A DNA stretch of 64,000 bases from Motacilla alba alba (Eukaryota > Chordata > Aves > Passeriformes > Motacillidae): assembly GCF_015832195.1 (NCBI RefSeq), contig NC_052018.1, positions 39,995,052-40,059,051 on the forward strand. The letters run 5' to 3'. Each line of letters begins with the position of its first letter. Within the stretch, counting starts at the first letter, position 1. Below, one piece after another: positions 25,092-38,000 of this stretch. Below the pieces are notes generated by a model. The model worked only from the letters and a program-made list of their open reading frames with translations. It was not told where the DNA came from and did not search any database. The position numbers and the translations under genes were made by a program.

Positions 25092-28000
25092 TTAATAAGT
25101 AGTAGTTTTACAATTTCAGAACATTTCTTGAGACCTGCTTGTCAGCCCACTTCCCCTCAGGATAACTCAGAACTCATTTGGAAAATTGTATCTACTCTGG
25201 ATCCTCTAAGGAAACTTAACCCATAGTCTGTCCTTAGTGTCTGACCCATTCCAAAGAAGTATCCAGTTATTTTCAAGTCCAAAATCAGAATTGAGCCTAG
25301 AGTAATCTTAAACTTAATCCTTTATTGTTCCAGTGATGTAAGGATCTATGATTCTGGATAGCTTCTTTCACAATGAGAGATAATACAATTTTATTTCTAG
25401 TAGAAATTAAATTTTTATTCTTTTTTTTTTTTAATTGTGTTACATAGATTTGCATGCCTCAGATGTATGCCACTGAAAAAAATAACATTAAGTATATTGT
25501 TGGTTTGCTCCAACCTGAAATATGATAAGAAGGGAGCAATCATCACTTTACTAGTTCTTTTCTCCCTGTTATTTCAAAGTCACTACATCCAGGAAAGAGC
25601 ACATTTGCATGTTTGTCAGAGATTCCTAAGTTGTAGCAGAAGCAGTATACAAGCAAGAACAAAGTCAGATTAGTTTATTTTTGTTTTTTTAAATACTGTC
25701 TTGGCATGTGAAATGTTCTGAAGCTAAGGGCATTGCATAAATAGAAACTGTATTATGCTACCGTGTTTATCAAATGCTCCTCATCTACTGCACCACCCCC
25801 ATAAATCCACCAAAGCTGTTATTATTCAGGGGTGGGAAGGTGGGGAGAATGGAGTGAAAGCTACAGAATGATTTAACACTGTGGGAACTTAATCAATAAG
25901 ACTGTTGCAGTGAACTCCCAGGAAAGAGTGTTGTTTTCCATCCAGATGATAATGAGGCAGACTAGCAGCAACCTCTGGAGGAGGAATGCTAGAGCACTGA
26001 ATATGTGGTACAGCTTTGCTAGTTGCTAATTAATAGTTTGAGGCCAGGCATCTTTTTGCCATCCTGCTACTTGCAGTTTCTTTCTGGCTTGTCCCACATA
26101 CCTCTTTCACTACTGAGGTCAGTCATTGCTAACTTATATTATGAAAACCAAATTTAACAACGGTCCTAAAAATTTAAGTTTACCTTTCTACTCCTACCCT
26201 TGTTCTTGGCATTATTGTATGGCTGCATAGCATGTAATCCTTCTTTACATGGCAAAAATAGTTTTTTCTTATTCCTTGTACCTTGTATTTTAAATGTAGA
26301 CAACTGAAATGATTTTGATGTTTGAAAACTGTGGTCAGATTGGAAAATATCAGCAAAAGCCAAGTTGAACAGAAGTTTAACCTAAGTAATATTTGTGATA
26401 TGCAGATTTAATTAGTTTTAGGTGGTGGTAGCTTGAAGAGGTTGGGAATGCTTGTTCAGTGGCACTTAAGCTCAGTATTGATTTTTCTCACTTTTATCTG
26501 GAGTCCAAAACAGAGCAGGGATCCACTTTAACAAAGCTAAAGCTCTGGCTGAATGATGCCATTATATCTGTATCCTTGCAACACATATAAGAAGTAGAGA
26601 GAAAGCAAGTATTTCTTCCATTGCCTGGGAAGAATTGAAGCAATGGAAAATGAAACAGTGAGGTCAAAGTTGGTCATAAAGTAGATGGCTGTAATACAAG
26701 GTTGGACACTGCAGTGTAGTAGTGTATTGAATCCAGGTTTTTGAAGCATATTTAATGGGAACATCTAAAAGCATGTTATAGGTAAGAGTGAACTAATGGA
26801 TTGTTTTGCTAAAACATGGGTAAAACCTGCTGCATTCACTAGGAAACACAAGATGAGATTTGTTTTAACACAGTGAAAATATAAGTAGCAGTCAGCAGCC
26901 ATCCTTCCAGGTTTCCAGTCTAGTAGCATCACTTCTACACCACCTTACTTCTCTAAGATTATTTATTTTAAGATACTTGAAAGCTTTTCTTAACATGTTT
27001 CCCACACTTGCTATAATTAATCAATGCTAAGAACATATTAATTATATTCTTTTTATTGGTGATGCATAATGGCTTTTGTTGCATTTAGTTTTAGTTTACA
27101 TAATATTTTCCTAATTATTCTGTTTTCCTAACTCTTGATTGTCTCATCTTTTTGCTAAGCTTGTCATGCCTCTTGTAGTCATCCAGAGCACCACTATGAT
27201 AGCAGGGGAAACAGTGGAGAAACTGTACCTGTGGGGCAATGTATTTTTCCCAGCTTCACAACAAAAGGCCATTGAGACTAAAAATGCTCATTTGGTTTTT
27301 GTTGATATGAGAGGTTCTGTACCATCTTTGATATTTTGCCATAACAGATCAAGATTTATATGGAAAATGTAGCATTATCTAGAACTTTCTAGTGCTAAAC
27401 ATTTTTAAATGACATTTAGATTTTGAAGAGCTAATAGAGGTACATTTTTTGCACTGAATTTAAAAAACACCCACATTAAAATCACTTAATCTACTAATGA
27501 GTGATATGAATCAAACTCATATTCAAAAATATTTCTGTTTTACCTAGAAATTCAAATGATGTATGCAAAATTACCTAGAAAACTTGATTTGGATACAGAG
27601 TTCCTGCAGAAATTAGGTATTCATTTCCCTAGGCAACATTCATTTTTGAGCCTAAAAATAGCACATTCACAGTATAATTTGTAATTAATAAATCCAACTG
27701 GTATTTAGAGACCACTGACAATTCCACTGATAGTATTTTTTTGCCGTAGCATTCCTCTCTGTCCCTCAGTAGTGGAATTTCTGTTAGTCTTGTGCTTTCA
27801 AAGTAAGATGTTTTGGGCAGACACCTTTCTTTGGGTCAGTGTCTGGGGCAGCACCTATTGCTTTGGTTTATCAGGTCAGAACTGACATTGTAAGAGACAA
27901 ACATGCCATTAGTAAATTATTTAGTACTTTAAATGTCTGTCATCTCATTCTTTAATGCTGGTTCTCATCAGTGACTTATGCTGCAAAAAGATTTGATATC

Positions 28001-29497
28001 ACATTTGTATGGGAGGGTTGAGTAACACTTCACAAAATAGAAGATATCTTCATAACAGAAAGAAAACAGCAATGTTTTATTCATTGGTACACTGAAAAGT
28101 ATAGTGCAAATACAGATTTAATTTGGATTTCAGCACAGGGCTGTCACAATGGCATATGGGCAGAAACAGCAGACACCAGATCAGGAGTCGTGCCTAGTAG
28201 GAACCACAACAATACGTGCACGAGCACATGGGCACACAAATACACACACAGTTCCTAAGTACAGTCTTTGTCCTAATAGATATCCATATATTGCTTGTGA
28301 TTTACAGTGATTTTTGTTTGCAAACCAATTGTATTTTCATTTTCTATTGTGCTTTGACAGGATATAATTATTTCTGAAACATATAATAGGATCAAAGCAT
28401 ATTTCATTATTAAAGAACTTATTGCATTATGTTAGCGCCCTCCTGAATGCATGAAAATGTTAATCCAGTTTTGTCATATTTTTCAAATAAGCAGTTTTTT
28501 CTTATGAAAATTTTGTGAAATTAATTGTTTGCTTTCTCCCAACCTCTGAGGGGTCTATAGCTTCAGACGATATCAGATAAAGGATGATGACATATAATGA
28601 GAGCAAGATTTAGCTATTAAACTTCCTTTGGCTCACTTTAAATATTGATTAGAGAAACACTTCTGGGCAAATATTTATATTGAGCAATAGTATAATTCAG
28701 TGACTTTTTTTTTTTATACTTTCTGCATATCATTATGTCTTCAGTAATTTAGCTCAGAAAAATACATTGTTAGCCATGGGTTATATGAAAAAGTCCTAGA
28801 TAGATGAGACCAAGAAAGAAGAGTAAAATTTTCCAGCAGTAAACCATCATTCATAAGATACAAAGATACTCTGTGCTGCATAGCTTATATCTGGCCTTTC
28901 CCAGGGTTTAGGACTGCTGCACCTGGGATATTGGCTTCAAGCAATTTCTTATATAATGCTAATATTGTGACAGATACTAATGAAACCATGCTGTTTCTAG
29001 ATGAAGCTGATATTGCATACATAGGTAGAAGAGGTAATTTCCTTATTCACTTTCTTAATGAACTCAACAAGGATGAAGGAAACTTCCTGCATCTATGACT
29101 ATCTCCTAGATTTTATTAGTTTTCTTCAAGAAGAATAAATTTTTTGCATGTTTTTGTTTATACCCTATATAACAGTGAGAGCTGAACTTACTTGTTGCAT
29201 AAATGAGTGATGTTCTCTTTGTAGGGGAAAAAAAGCATGTAAAAAATTCTCAGAAAAAATCTTGTAAGAGTAAGAAAATCAACATATTTGTGTTTTAAAA
29301 TTTCTTCCAAGTTCTTACCCAAATGGTGAGGAGTCCAACGTGTGTGCAAGACATAAGGGGACCAAGCATGTATATTATACATAATATTTGAGCATAATCT
29401 CAGTGTGAAGGCTGTGTGTGTTGTTTAATGACTAGGTTTTTTTTCTTTAATTATGTTAAACCTTTGGCTACTAACAACTCCAAACATTTACTGAAAG

Positions 29498-29648
29498 TTT
29501 GAGGTATCCAGGTTGGCGAGCACTGTGGACCCTCCCCACCCCAAGGCAGCACTCTCAGCTCAGCTGTCTCACGCTGAATGTCTTGCTTGTCTTACTCGGT
29601 GCTGCTGGTTCAGGCTATGAACCAAATACTGCAGAGGGAGCTAAAGAA
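29498..29648 (+). other. Exon-like segment, function unknown
   Basis: This is a locally GC-richer island in AT-rich DNA. Upstream is a T-rich stretch and a perfect TACTAAC branch-point-like motif (29469-29475). AG dinucleotides ending at 29497 or 29511 could be acceptors. The right end is a consensus donor (AAAGAA|GTAAGT). Only one + strand frame is open through the segment, and it contains a hydrophobic stretch like a signal or membrane segment (LNVLLVLLGAAGSG) followed by polar residues. I recognise no family. It does not connect in phase with both convertase-like exons, so it could be an alternative exon, a noncoding RNA exon or chance. Confidence 0.22.
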
Positions 29649-32644
29649 GTAAGTGCTTGCTATGGACTTGAAAGGATATAAATCTTGACAGTGGTAGCTG
29701 AGGAGGGAAAGGAGGGTGTGAAGCCAGTTATCCAGATAAATCTGCCATATTCATTGATCCTTTCAGCAAAGTTAGATCTCTGACAGAGAAAATTTTTGCC
29801 TTATGTAGGAAAATCAGTACAAATTTAGCCATTTGCATGTATTCCTATTACTTCAAGTCCTTAAAAAGACAATTTATACCTATAAGAAAATTTCTCCTTG
29901 GTCAGTTTCTCAGTCAGTGTCCGTATCTCTGCTGCTACCTAGATTTCAATAAGCTGCTTTAATTTGGGAGAACTACAGAGTTTGGTCTATTGCCTGTAAA
30001 TACTTTATGAAATAGTCAAATAAGTTTTATCTTGTTTGAGGTTATAATATGTCAGTAATGACAATATTACAGGGGTATGCCATGACAAAAACCTGTCTCT
30101 GTATTGAAATGACATCCATATGTACATATTTCAATGCAATTGGATCTTTCAAAGTTTCATCTGAATTTTGAACTAATGTTTAATAGTTAATTTTAGATTG
30201 TATTAAGGTAACAAATTTATATAATTTTTGATTGCCAAAGTGTAATATTGAGATTCTTTCAATTCCTTCACCTGAATCTTACTTTCTTATTGGGATATAG
30301 TTTCTTATTGCTCTAATTCATATTGTCCTCTGTCAAGTAAGAAGTAATGCAACTCATTCTTTAGACCCATTTATTGAGATGAGAGGAGTATGTACTGTTC
30401 TAAATGAGTCAGGACCAAAATCCACATAATGGTTTGTAACAGAGAGGAAAGAGATGTTCTAAATACTCTATAATGAAAAACTCCCAAAAGAAACCTGTGT
30501 TTCAAAACTTTAAGTGGTAAACTAAGTAAATAGGTTAATGCTTGAGGTGCTTTTTGTCATCTCAAGGCATGCAAAAGCATTTTCTTATATATATATGGTG
30601 TCTGTCTGCTAAAATATGGAGGTGAGCCTGAAGTAATATTCTAGGACAGTACTTCCTGCTTTTGTCAAGGAATGAACTGGCCTTAGGGATTAGTCCACAG
30701 CCTGGCTGAAGCAGAGGTTTTTCTCGAACCAATGAAGGTGTAACAAGCCAGAAGTGTGTGGGGGTGCAATAGCTGCAATTTAAAATTCTAAGATTATACA
30801 GATGTCTCAGGAAAGGCCCAACCTCTTTATGAAATGAAAAGTGTAGTTTTAATTTGTCTTAGGAATGGAAGTAATTCTAATATAATTCATCAAATAAGGC
30901 ATTTGACAACAAATCAAGTGCATGTTAAATGTGTTTCTGACTCAATATGGAGGTTCATGCTATGGCAGTGTAGCCAAATCAGTTTTTCTGATCATTCAGT
31001 TTACAAGTTAATCTAAAGTACTGTAAGATTTTCCTTAGTGTATTGCTGATTTCTGATTTTTCTGCTTAACTTTTTTTTTTCTTTCTGGTTGGATACTGTC
31101 CCAAGTTTCTATGAATGTAACATTTGGAATGTGATGGTGAATAAAAGCATATCTAGTTCTAAGAGGTATCTTGCCATTTTCTTCCCTTCATGCTTTCTAT
31201 CAGGGTTTCTGACTTGTTTCTGACTTCCTGTAATTGTGTTCCTACAGCAAGTTATTTCTCCATATATCTAGGCTGATAGATCTTTCACGTCCAATCACAT
31301 TTCTCTTATATCCAAAGTGACAGATTTTCAAAACTTCTGTAGCTTTGTAGTTTCAAAATTTCTGTAGTTTCTGAGCTAGTCCAGGGCTTATTATCTCCTT
31401 GGTTTGTTTTTTCATTTTTGTAAATACATGGGCCAATGTAATGTGAAATTCAGGATCTAATTTATTTAGTTCTTATTTTATTTTTGTTGCTTTTTGTGTT
31501 CAAAGTATCTTCTTCCAGTATCTTCTTCCCCAGGCTAGTGGCATGCTTGAGTTAGGTCTCTCCTTCCAGCATAGAAGCTGAGCATCCTTCCTTATTGCTG
31601 TGACATTTCACATAAGCAGAGATTTAGTCTAGTTTTACTCACATTTTCTTGTATGAATGCCAATCTGGACAGCATCCTTACTGACAGTGATTGTGTAATG
31701 TCTTTTTTTGGTTGTCTTGCCTATGCTATTGTCCACATTTTTGGCCTTGTCTGTGTGAAACTGTAGCTGTGAAGGCCCTGCTACACACTGTGCTTCATTA
31801 GTGTGTAGTACCTAGTAGTGTGTAGTTGAGAATGACTGAATCTAGGATAACAAAAACACAGGCCTCTGTTGAACTCATAGATCCTCAAGAAAATGTAATT
31901 CCACAAGTAAAATGACGGAAAATACCATACAGAGAAAATATCCTTGATGGAAAAGGAGATTTGTTAAAACTCCACTCATTACAAATTCTCTGAAGATATG
32001 TAGGACACCAGAATAAGGCTTAAACAGCACTTTCAGTAAGCAACTGCAAAAAATAGCTATCTTAGAATAAAGACATTAAGTGGTGGTGTTACTTCTTTTG
32101 ATAGGATGACAGTCACGATGTTTTCAGTTGTTCTCACTTAAATGAGCTAAAAAAACTAGCTGAATTAGAGACATTCAAAGAGTATATTCAATTCCATATA
32201 AATATAAACCACATGCTTTTTCTAAGCATTTTCTAAGTCTAAAGTGTTTGGGAGTTATTTAAAGGCAAGCTTAAATATTGCATGTGCGGGGAGCTAACTG
32301 AGTGGAGCTTTCTCTGGGACCCTAAAAGGTCTGGGACCTTTGACAGAAGACTTTGGAAAGTTGCTGACTAATCCAGATTTTAAATCTTTAAATTTTATTT
32401 TCCTGAGTGAGACCAGGAAGATGCTCAGAAGAGTGTAGGCAGTACCTTGATGCTGTGAGTACAGTAGAGGGTCTGCAGTGCTGGAAAAAATATGTTAGGC
32501 AGAGCAGCATTTGCAGACCAAAGGAAGCACCACAGTTGTAACACTCGTAAAGATAAAAAGTACAGGAAAAGTCTGCTTTTTGAGAAAAAAATTGTATGAA
32601 TGAAACTGCATAGATTTTAAGTTTTTAAATTTCAATATTTTCAG

Positions 32645-32723
32645 GCTCTCACAGGACATCACTACCTGAGTGCTATTCAGAGAACGCCCTTCAGAGAATC
32701 AGTAGTGGAAAATGCAGTCAAAA
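32645..32723 (+). CDS. Candidate second coding exon of the convertase-like pro-domain
   Basis: The segment follows a good acceptor (TTTCAATATTTTCAG) and is read in phase 0, the phase in which the 10571-10748 exon ends. It gives 26 codons: A-L-T-G-H-H-Y-L-S, then about 17 residues to an E-N-A-V-K end. In convertases the second exon continues with 'IGxLxxHYLFxH...' (PCSK7 has ELQGHYLF), so L2, G4, H6, Y7 and L8 fall in the right register after the first exon. The proposed donor AAAA|GTGACT is weak. Without it the frame meets TAA at 32729-32731, close to where the family's second exon normally ends. The intron would be about 21.9 kb. The alternatives are a decayed exon or a coincidental match. 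Confidence 0.35.
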
Positions 32724-34980
32724 GTGACTAACTGTCAGCTTGGAAGAAGCAGGACATAGAGTGATTTATGTCTGAGCAAAAGCAGTAATGAGATTCTGTA
32801 ACATTAACACTACAGGAAAAACTAAAATAGTAGAGAAGAGAGGTTGTACTTTTTCATTCAAAGTATATGCTAAATGTGTATTGTTCAATAAAAAAAAATC
32901 CTAATGGAATCTGGGAAGAATTCCCATGCTAAAATTAAAATTTTGGCAACTCTTTAAATTAATCTCTGACTTCAGTCTGGTCCCTGTAGAGGTAGGGACC
33001 TGATGGGAGAAACTTTGGAAACAATTGCTTCAAAGTAGTGAGATCTCCGCAAACTCAAGAGTACACTAACCTAACTTGATTTTTCAGTAGCCTTGTCTAG
33101 GGTGAAATATAGATAGAAATTTTTAGTCATGCACACTTTTTGTAGAGATTAATGAAAATCAGTACTATTGAGTACATTGACATCATTCTTTGTACTCTCT
33201 GTTGTTGTTGAGGTGTCAGGCCTGAATGGGACTATGTTTATAGGCACTAGGATAGTGCTGCTCAAATAATGAAAGAAAAATATGGTGATAAGAAGACAGA
33301 GATTAGAACCAGAAAGTCCAAGGGAAAAATATAGTATTCATGGGTATCATGCAAAAAAACATGTTAGAGATATCTGTTTCAGCCTGGTGTATATGTCAGA
33401 GATGTTGAAGATCAAGTTGAAAGAAAGATTCTTGTTGATACAACTTGTAAAGATTCTTCCATGGGACCAAAGCTGGAATAGATTTGAAGCTAGTTTTGGA
33501 CTAAGACTGCCATTTCTGAGACTGCCCTTTCGAAGTTACTCTAGGTGAAATCCAGTCATTATATGTCAGTATATATAAGTCATATTTATAAGTCAGTTAT
33601 AGTAAATTTAACATCTGATAATCACCCATATTGTAGCAGGCATAAATTCAAACATATTATTAGATTTAATGTTCTGATTATCACCTTGGAATACATACAC
33701 TGATCTTATGTAGTTGTTTAACAAAGGGAATCAATCAGACTGTAATACACAGAGGATACAAATCACAAAGGAACAGCTCCGTCATCTTTAGTTGCCCCTG
33801 AAGTGTTGAACCACCTGTGTATTTTATGCTTGGATGTGCTTCATGCTCAGATCTGGAGAACTATATTCTATACTAACAGCAGTTTCCAAAAGAAATGTGT
33901 TTAGATGTAACAGTTTTGGATTAGATCCCTTTAATTTCTGTCTTGGTTTGACAAACATGCTCAGTAGACACACAGAAGTTTGGAAATGGAAAAATCCCCC
34001 AGTCCCCAAACCAAAAGCCACAGACTGGGAGAAAATACTTGTCAGAAATGAGAAATTATTAGAAGTACTTAATTTCTTAGATTCTTGGTGAATCCTACAG
34101 AGTCATTTACAATTAAAATGAAGAAACTCTTAGAACTCTTATCTTAGGTTTGGTTGTGGGAAAAGAAAATCTTAATTTCTAAATGCTTAGACTCCATTTT
34201 TGATTGCTTAAACCAACAACTTTTCCAGCCTTAGATTGCTCAAGTAAAAAAAAAGCACAACAATTTTGATCATTATTTTAATTAAATATAGAAAATGAAC
34301 TGTGAAATATCATAGCAATTTAGGGCTTTATTGCAGTGATTTTATAAGTTTCACCTGTAAGAGCTGGGGCCAGAATTTGGAGGTGGGGCGGTGCACGGAC
34401 AGTGTCATGAGTGCAGTGACAGCCAACCATACAGGCCCACTGTTTTGCATCATTACCACTGTAGTGAATCTTCGGGGAAAAAAAAGAAAATGTCCAGTCT
34501 TTTTTATTACTTCACTTTTTTTTCCTCTTTTTTATTTTTTCTTTATAAAGCACCTAATTTAGGCTACAGACAAAAAGAAAATGTATCTTGAATATGCATC
34601 ACAGGTTCCAAAAATGAAAAGAAATTGGATTTGGATAGCACTTACTCAATAGACAGATATGATACATGGTAAGAAGGTGCACTGTCTGCCCTGTGATAGA
34701 TTAAACTACTTTGTAGGAAAATTACTGTGAGCCAGTCACCACCACCACCGTGGCTAAATCTTTAATAAAATTCTCTTCCATATTCAAGAGCGAGGTATGA
34801 AGTACACAATAAGCAGAGAGGAGTAGAGTGCCATTTATCAAACCACAGCTAGGTCTGTAATCTCCTGCTTTATCCTTTTTTAGTACTTTATTTGTCTTTA
34901 TTGTTGCAAGGAAGCACATTTACCCAGGGCAGTGGGCTTTTGGTGCTGATAAACCTTTTGCTTTAAATTCTACCTGTGGG

Positions 34981-35038
34981 GTTTTTTTCTTTTTTTTCTT
35001 TTTTCTTTTTTTTTTCCCCCTTTTTTGTTTTTTCTTCT
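34981..35038. repeat. Polypyrimidine tract
   Basis: The + strand is almost entirely T and C with repeated TTTTTTCTTTTTTT units. It may be an old oligo(A)-tail remnant read in reverse, or simple low complexity. Confidence 0.8.
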
Positions 35039-38000
35039 TGATCAGATATCCATCCGGTCACTCTATGGGAGTAATTAATCTGTTTTGGTGGTCCCTAACT
35101 TGTTACATATTCTTTCACCCTTCCTTGCCTGACCTGACCCTACCTCTCTTGTCTCTATGCTACAAAAAGAAAGAGGAAAAAAAAAGATATTATAACATCT
35201 AAGACATTTTAAAAAGAATACTCATGCCTGTGCAGAAGACGGTCTGGGGTGTATTGCATAATGCTTTTTTGAGGCTATTTGGCAAGATGGCAGTGTTGAA
35301 GCGTGTTGCAGTTGGCCCCTGGGTGGCACTACGTGGCTAGATCTGGGACCAACAAAAACAGTTTTGGATAAAAGCAGAAAACATAATTGAAGCATTTTTC
35401 TTCTTAAAAATTAAAGACTTTAACTAATTTTTTTTTTTGTTATTTGCTGAATTCAACATAAATTCACAGTATTAATAAATTGTGCTCCTCTAATTGAATG
35501 ACATTCCAAAATGTTCCCTGTATCTTGACTACCTGGTAATATCTGGATCATTTCTGGGAGCACACTGATATTAAGTAGAGATTCAGTGGAAGGGTTCCTA
35601 TGGGTAGAAGTATGTGACTAGAACTGCTTTGTGCTGCCTGAATATGCATACTACCAGTCTGTGCTGCAGCCCTGGGGGTGATTTTTTTAGTACTATTATA
35701 ACCCTTTTTATTGTTTGAATAGCAGTTTTATGACAAAACATTTATATTCAGCCTGCCTTTGTACTTGACTGAAAGAGAGCAATCACTGAGAATGATAAGG
35801 CAACAATGGTAATGATAACTGCATTTATGGAGGCTTACAGAATTTAAACGGGCATGCAAAAATAGACTTACAATAGTGCTCTACCTGTATTTGAACTGGC
35901 TTGGGTATATTTCTTGTGCCTGGCCCATGTTTGATTGTTGATGGATATGCTGCATTTTCTCCTGTTTTTCTCTCTTATGGCATTTCTTCTGTATGAGTCT
36001 TACCTGTGTGAACATCAGGTTTGTCTTAGAACTGAAAGGTGTCCCAGTAAGATGGGGAATATAACCATTTTTCAAGATCCACATCCCTGAAATTATTGCT
36101 TAACTCACATATTAAGATTTCAGAGTTTGTGGTATTATGATCTTGCATCAGAATGGTCATTAGCTGTCTTTCAAGGTTCTGCCTCTCAAGAAAAGAGGCA
36201 ATTCTTTCATTATCCCTTGAGAAAAAGTGAGAAATAACACTTGACATTGGAAAACAATCCAAGAGTTTAAGATCAGTCCTTCTGTTGCCCAAATATTGTT
36301 AAGCCAAATAAATTCTAATTTTTTCTTCCTTTGCTATGAAGTTTTTACTCCTTTGAGGTTCACTGGGACACATCCACAAGGACACACATGCATGTTCCTT
36401 AAAATTTCTTGCTTATACAAGAGCATAAGGCAGCAGCAAGAAGGTTCATTGTGTTCTGGGAGGAAGCAAATAGTTTCCGGATCTCCGAATTTTGTGGAAG
36501 GGGGACAGAATTACACCAAAGTATACATATATCTTAGTATGGGTTATGAGGAAAGGAGGTGTGCACTATACATTGTCCTAAAGATATTTTTAAGGCTATG
36601 TCGAACCACACTGCTCACGGACTGCAAAGCAGACTTACCAGTGCTAGAGGGCTTCTTACCAAGGAAAAGACTGCTCTCATGGAGTTAGAATGACACATTC
36701 AGCCTACTCACCTAGATTTTTCTTTTTTCACTATTTTGAAATCATTTTTTCAGGGAGCTATTTTATATAAAGACCTCTTTCTGTAAACAAACCAATGTAT
36801 ATTTTTATAGAAGTGAATGATATTTTTAAAGACCTTTAAAATTTTGAGCCATACATCTAGATTGTATTGGTTTTGAGAGATGGGAACCTCAGTACAGCCC
36901 AGTTTCTTCCATACTACTAGTTTTCCTATGATATAATTTCTTTCTTCACCTGTATTTTAATTTTTCTGTACTTACCCATCCATTAGAAATTTACAGTATG
37001 TAATATCTGGGTGGAAAAACATGGTGAAAATTAAGAGAACAGAAATGTAAAAAAAAGAAAAAAATAGTTTGTAAAACCAAAGATATATTTTATTTTATTT
37101 TATTTGTGTCTTATTTTTCTATTTCAGAAGCTCACTAACTACACTCCATTTTTTAATGTGTGTATATGATCATTGCCTGTTAACCTCTTCATGTGCTTAT
37201 CTGCAGTGGTTAGGCTTTAAATATGCTTAAATTAATAATTCAAATTCTCTTTTGCAAACAAAATGTAAGTAATGCAAACATTAATTCACTTTGCCTTATA
37301 GTATTCTGGAATGCTGCATTCAAAGATACGTCATTTTCTACTAAATGTCTTTCTAATACTTCTGTGCAAATGATACCTTTTCCCCAGGCCCAGCTACTTA
37401 GTGGATATTATTGAACAAATGTCTTTTATAGGATCAAAAAAAGTGAGGCATTATGTGAAAGAAATTTTTGAAAATGTGCATGGACTATTTCCGAATATGC
37501 TTAGTGAATATTAAGCAAACACCTGAAGTTCCTGTGCTGCTGCCTAGAACCAGCACTTCATTACCTATTACGTGCAGTGACTTTGAATTTTTTATTAGGT
37601 ACTGGTCTCTTAGCCTGTAAGGCTTGTGCATGATGTCTATGAGAGCAATTTCCAGCAGAGCGAAGCCTTATCACAGATTCACCTAAAAGGTAAGGATATT
37701 TTTTAATTTTTAGTTCACATGCTGAACAGCTGCCTACTGAACACCTGCCCACGGAGCAGGAAAGAAATTTGGTTTAAGGGTTGATTATGCATGTCTTACT
37801 CATATACAGTAAGTCCAGAAATAGGCATGATGAACTTCAGATAAACCCAGAATATGCAAATGGAGAGTACAATACCAGAATATTTACCCTCTAATTTTGT
37901 GCTCCACTACATTTTTAGTGCATTTTAAATTTTTTTTCAGGTTGGTGAGGACATAGGAAAAAGGCTTATATATATTTCTGATTTATTTAGTTTCTCCCAA

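Larger units (their letters stand above)
10749..32644 (+). other. Probable long intron of the convertase-like gene (otherwise intergenic)
   Basis: This runs from the GT donor at 10749 to the AG before 32645 and is inferred to be an intron only if the two exons belong together. It contains an ancient SINE relic (11773-11858), microsatellites, two CR1 fragments (15318-15520, 17570-18075), another ancient relic (16013-16105), a 52-bp duplication (21271-21374) and GT-rich and AAT tracts. A GC-richer block lies at 24290-24425 and one exon-like segment at 29498-29648. No other gene was recognised. Frames of 60-131 codons here lack supporting signals. Confidence 0.45.

Noticed and set aside
36296..36688. 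130-codon + frame
   Set aside because: No recognisable domain and no supporting exon boundaries.
37600..37691. Exon-like segment between TTTTTTATTAG and AAAAG|GTAAGG
   Set aside because: All three frames carry stops and nothing else supports transcription; kept only as a note.
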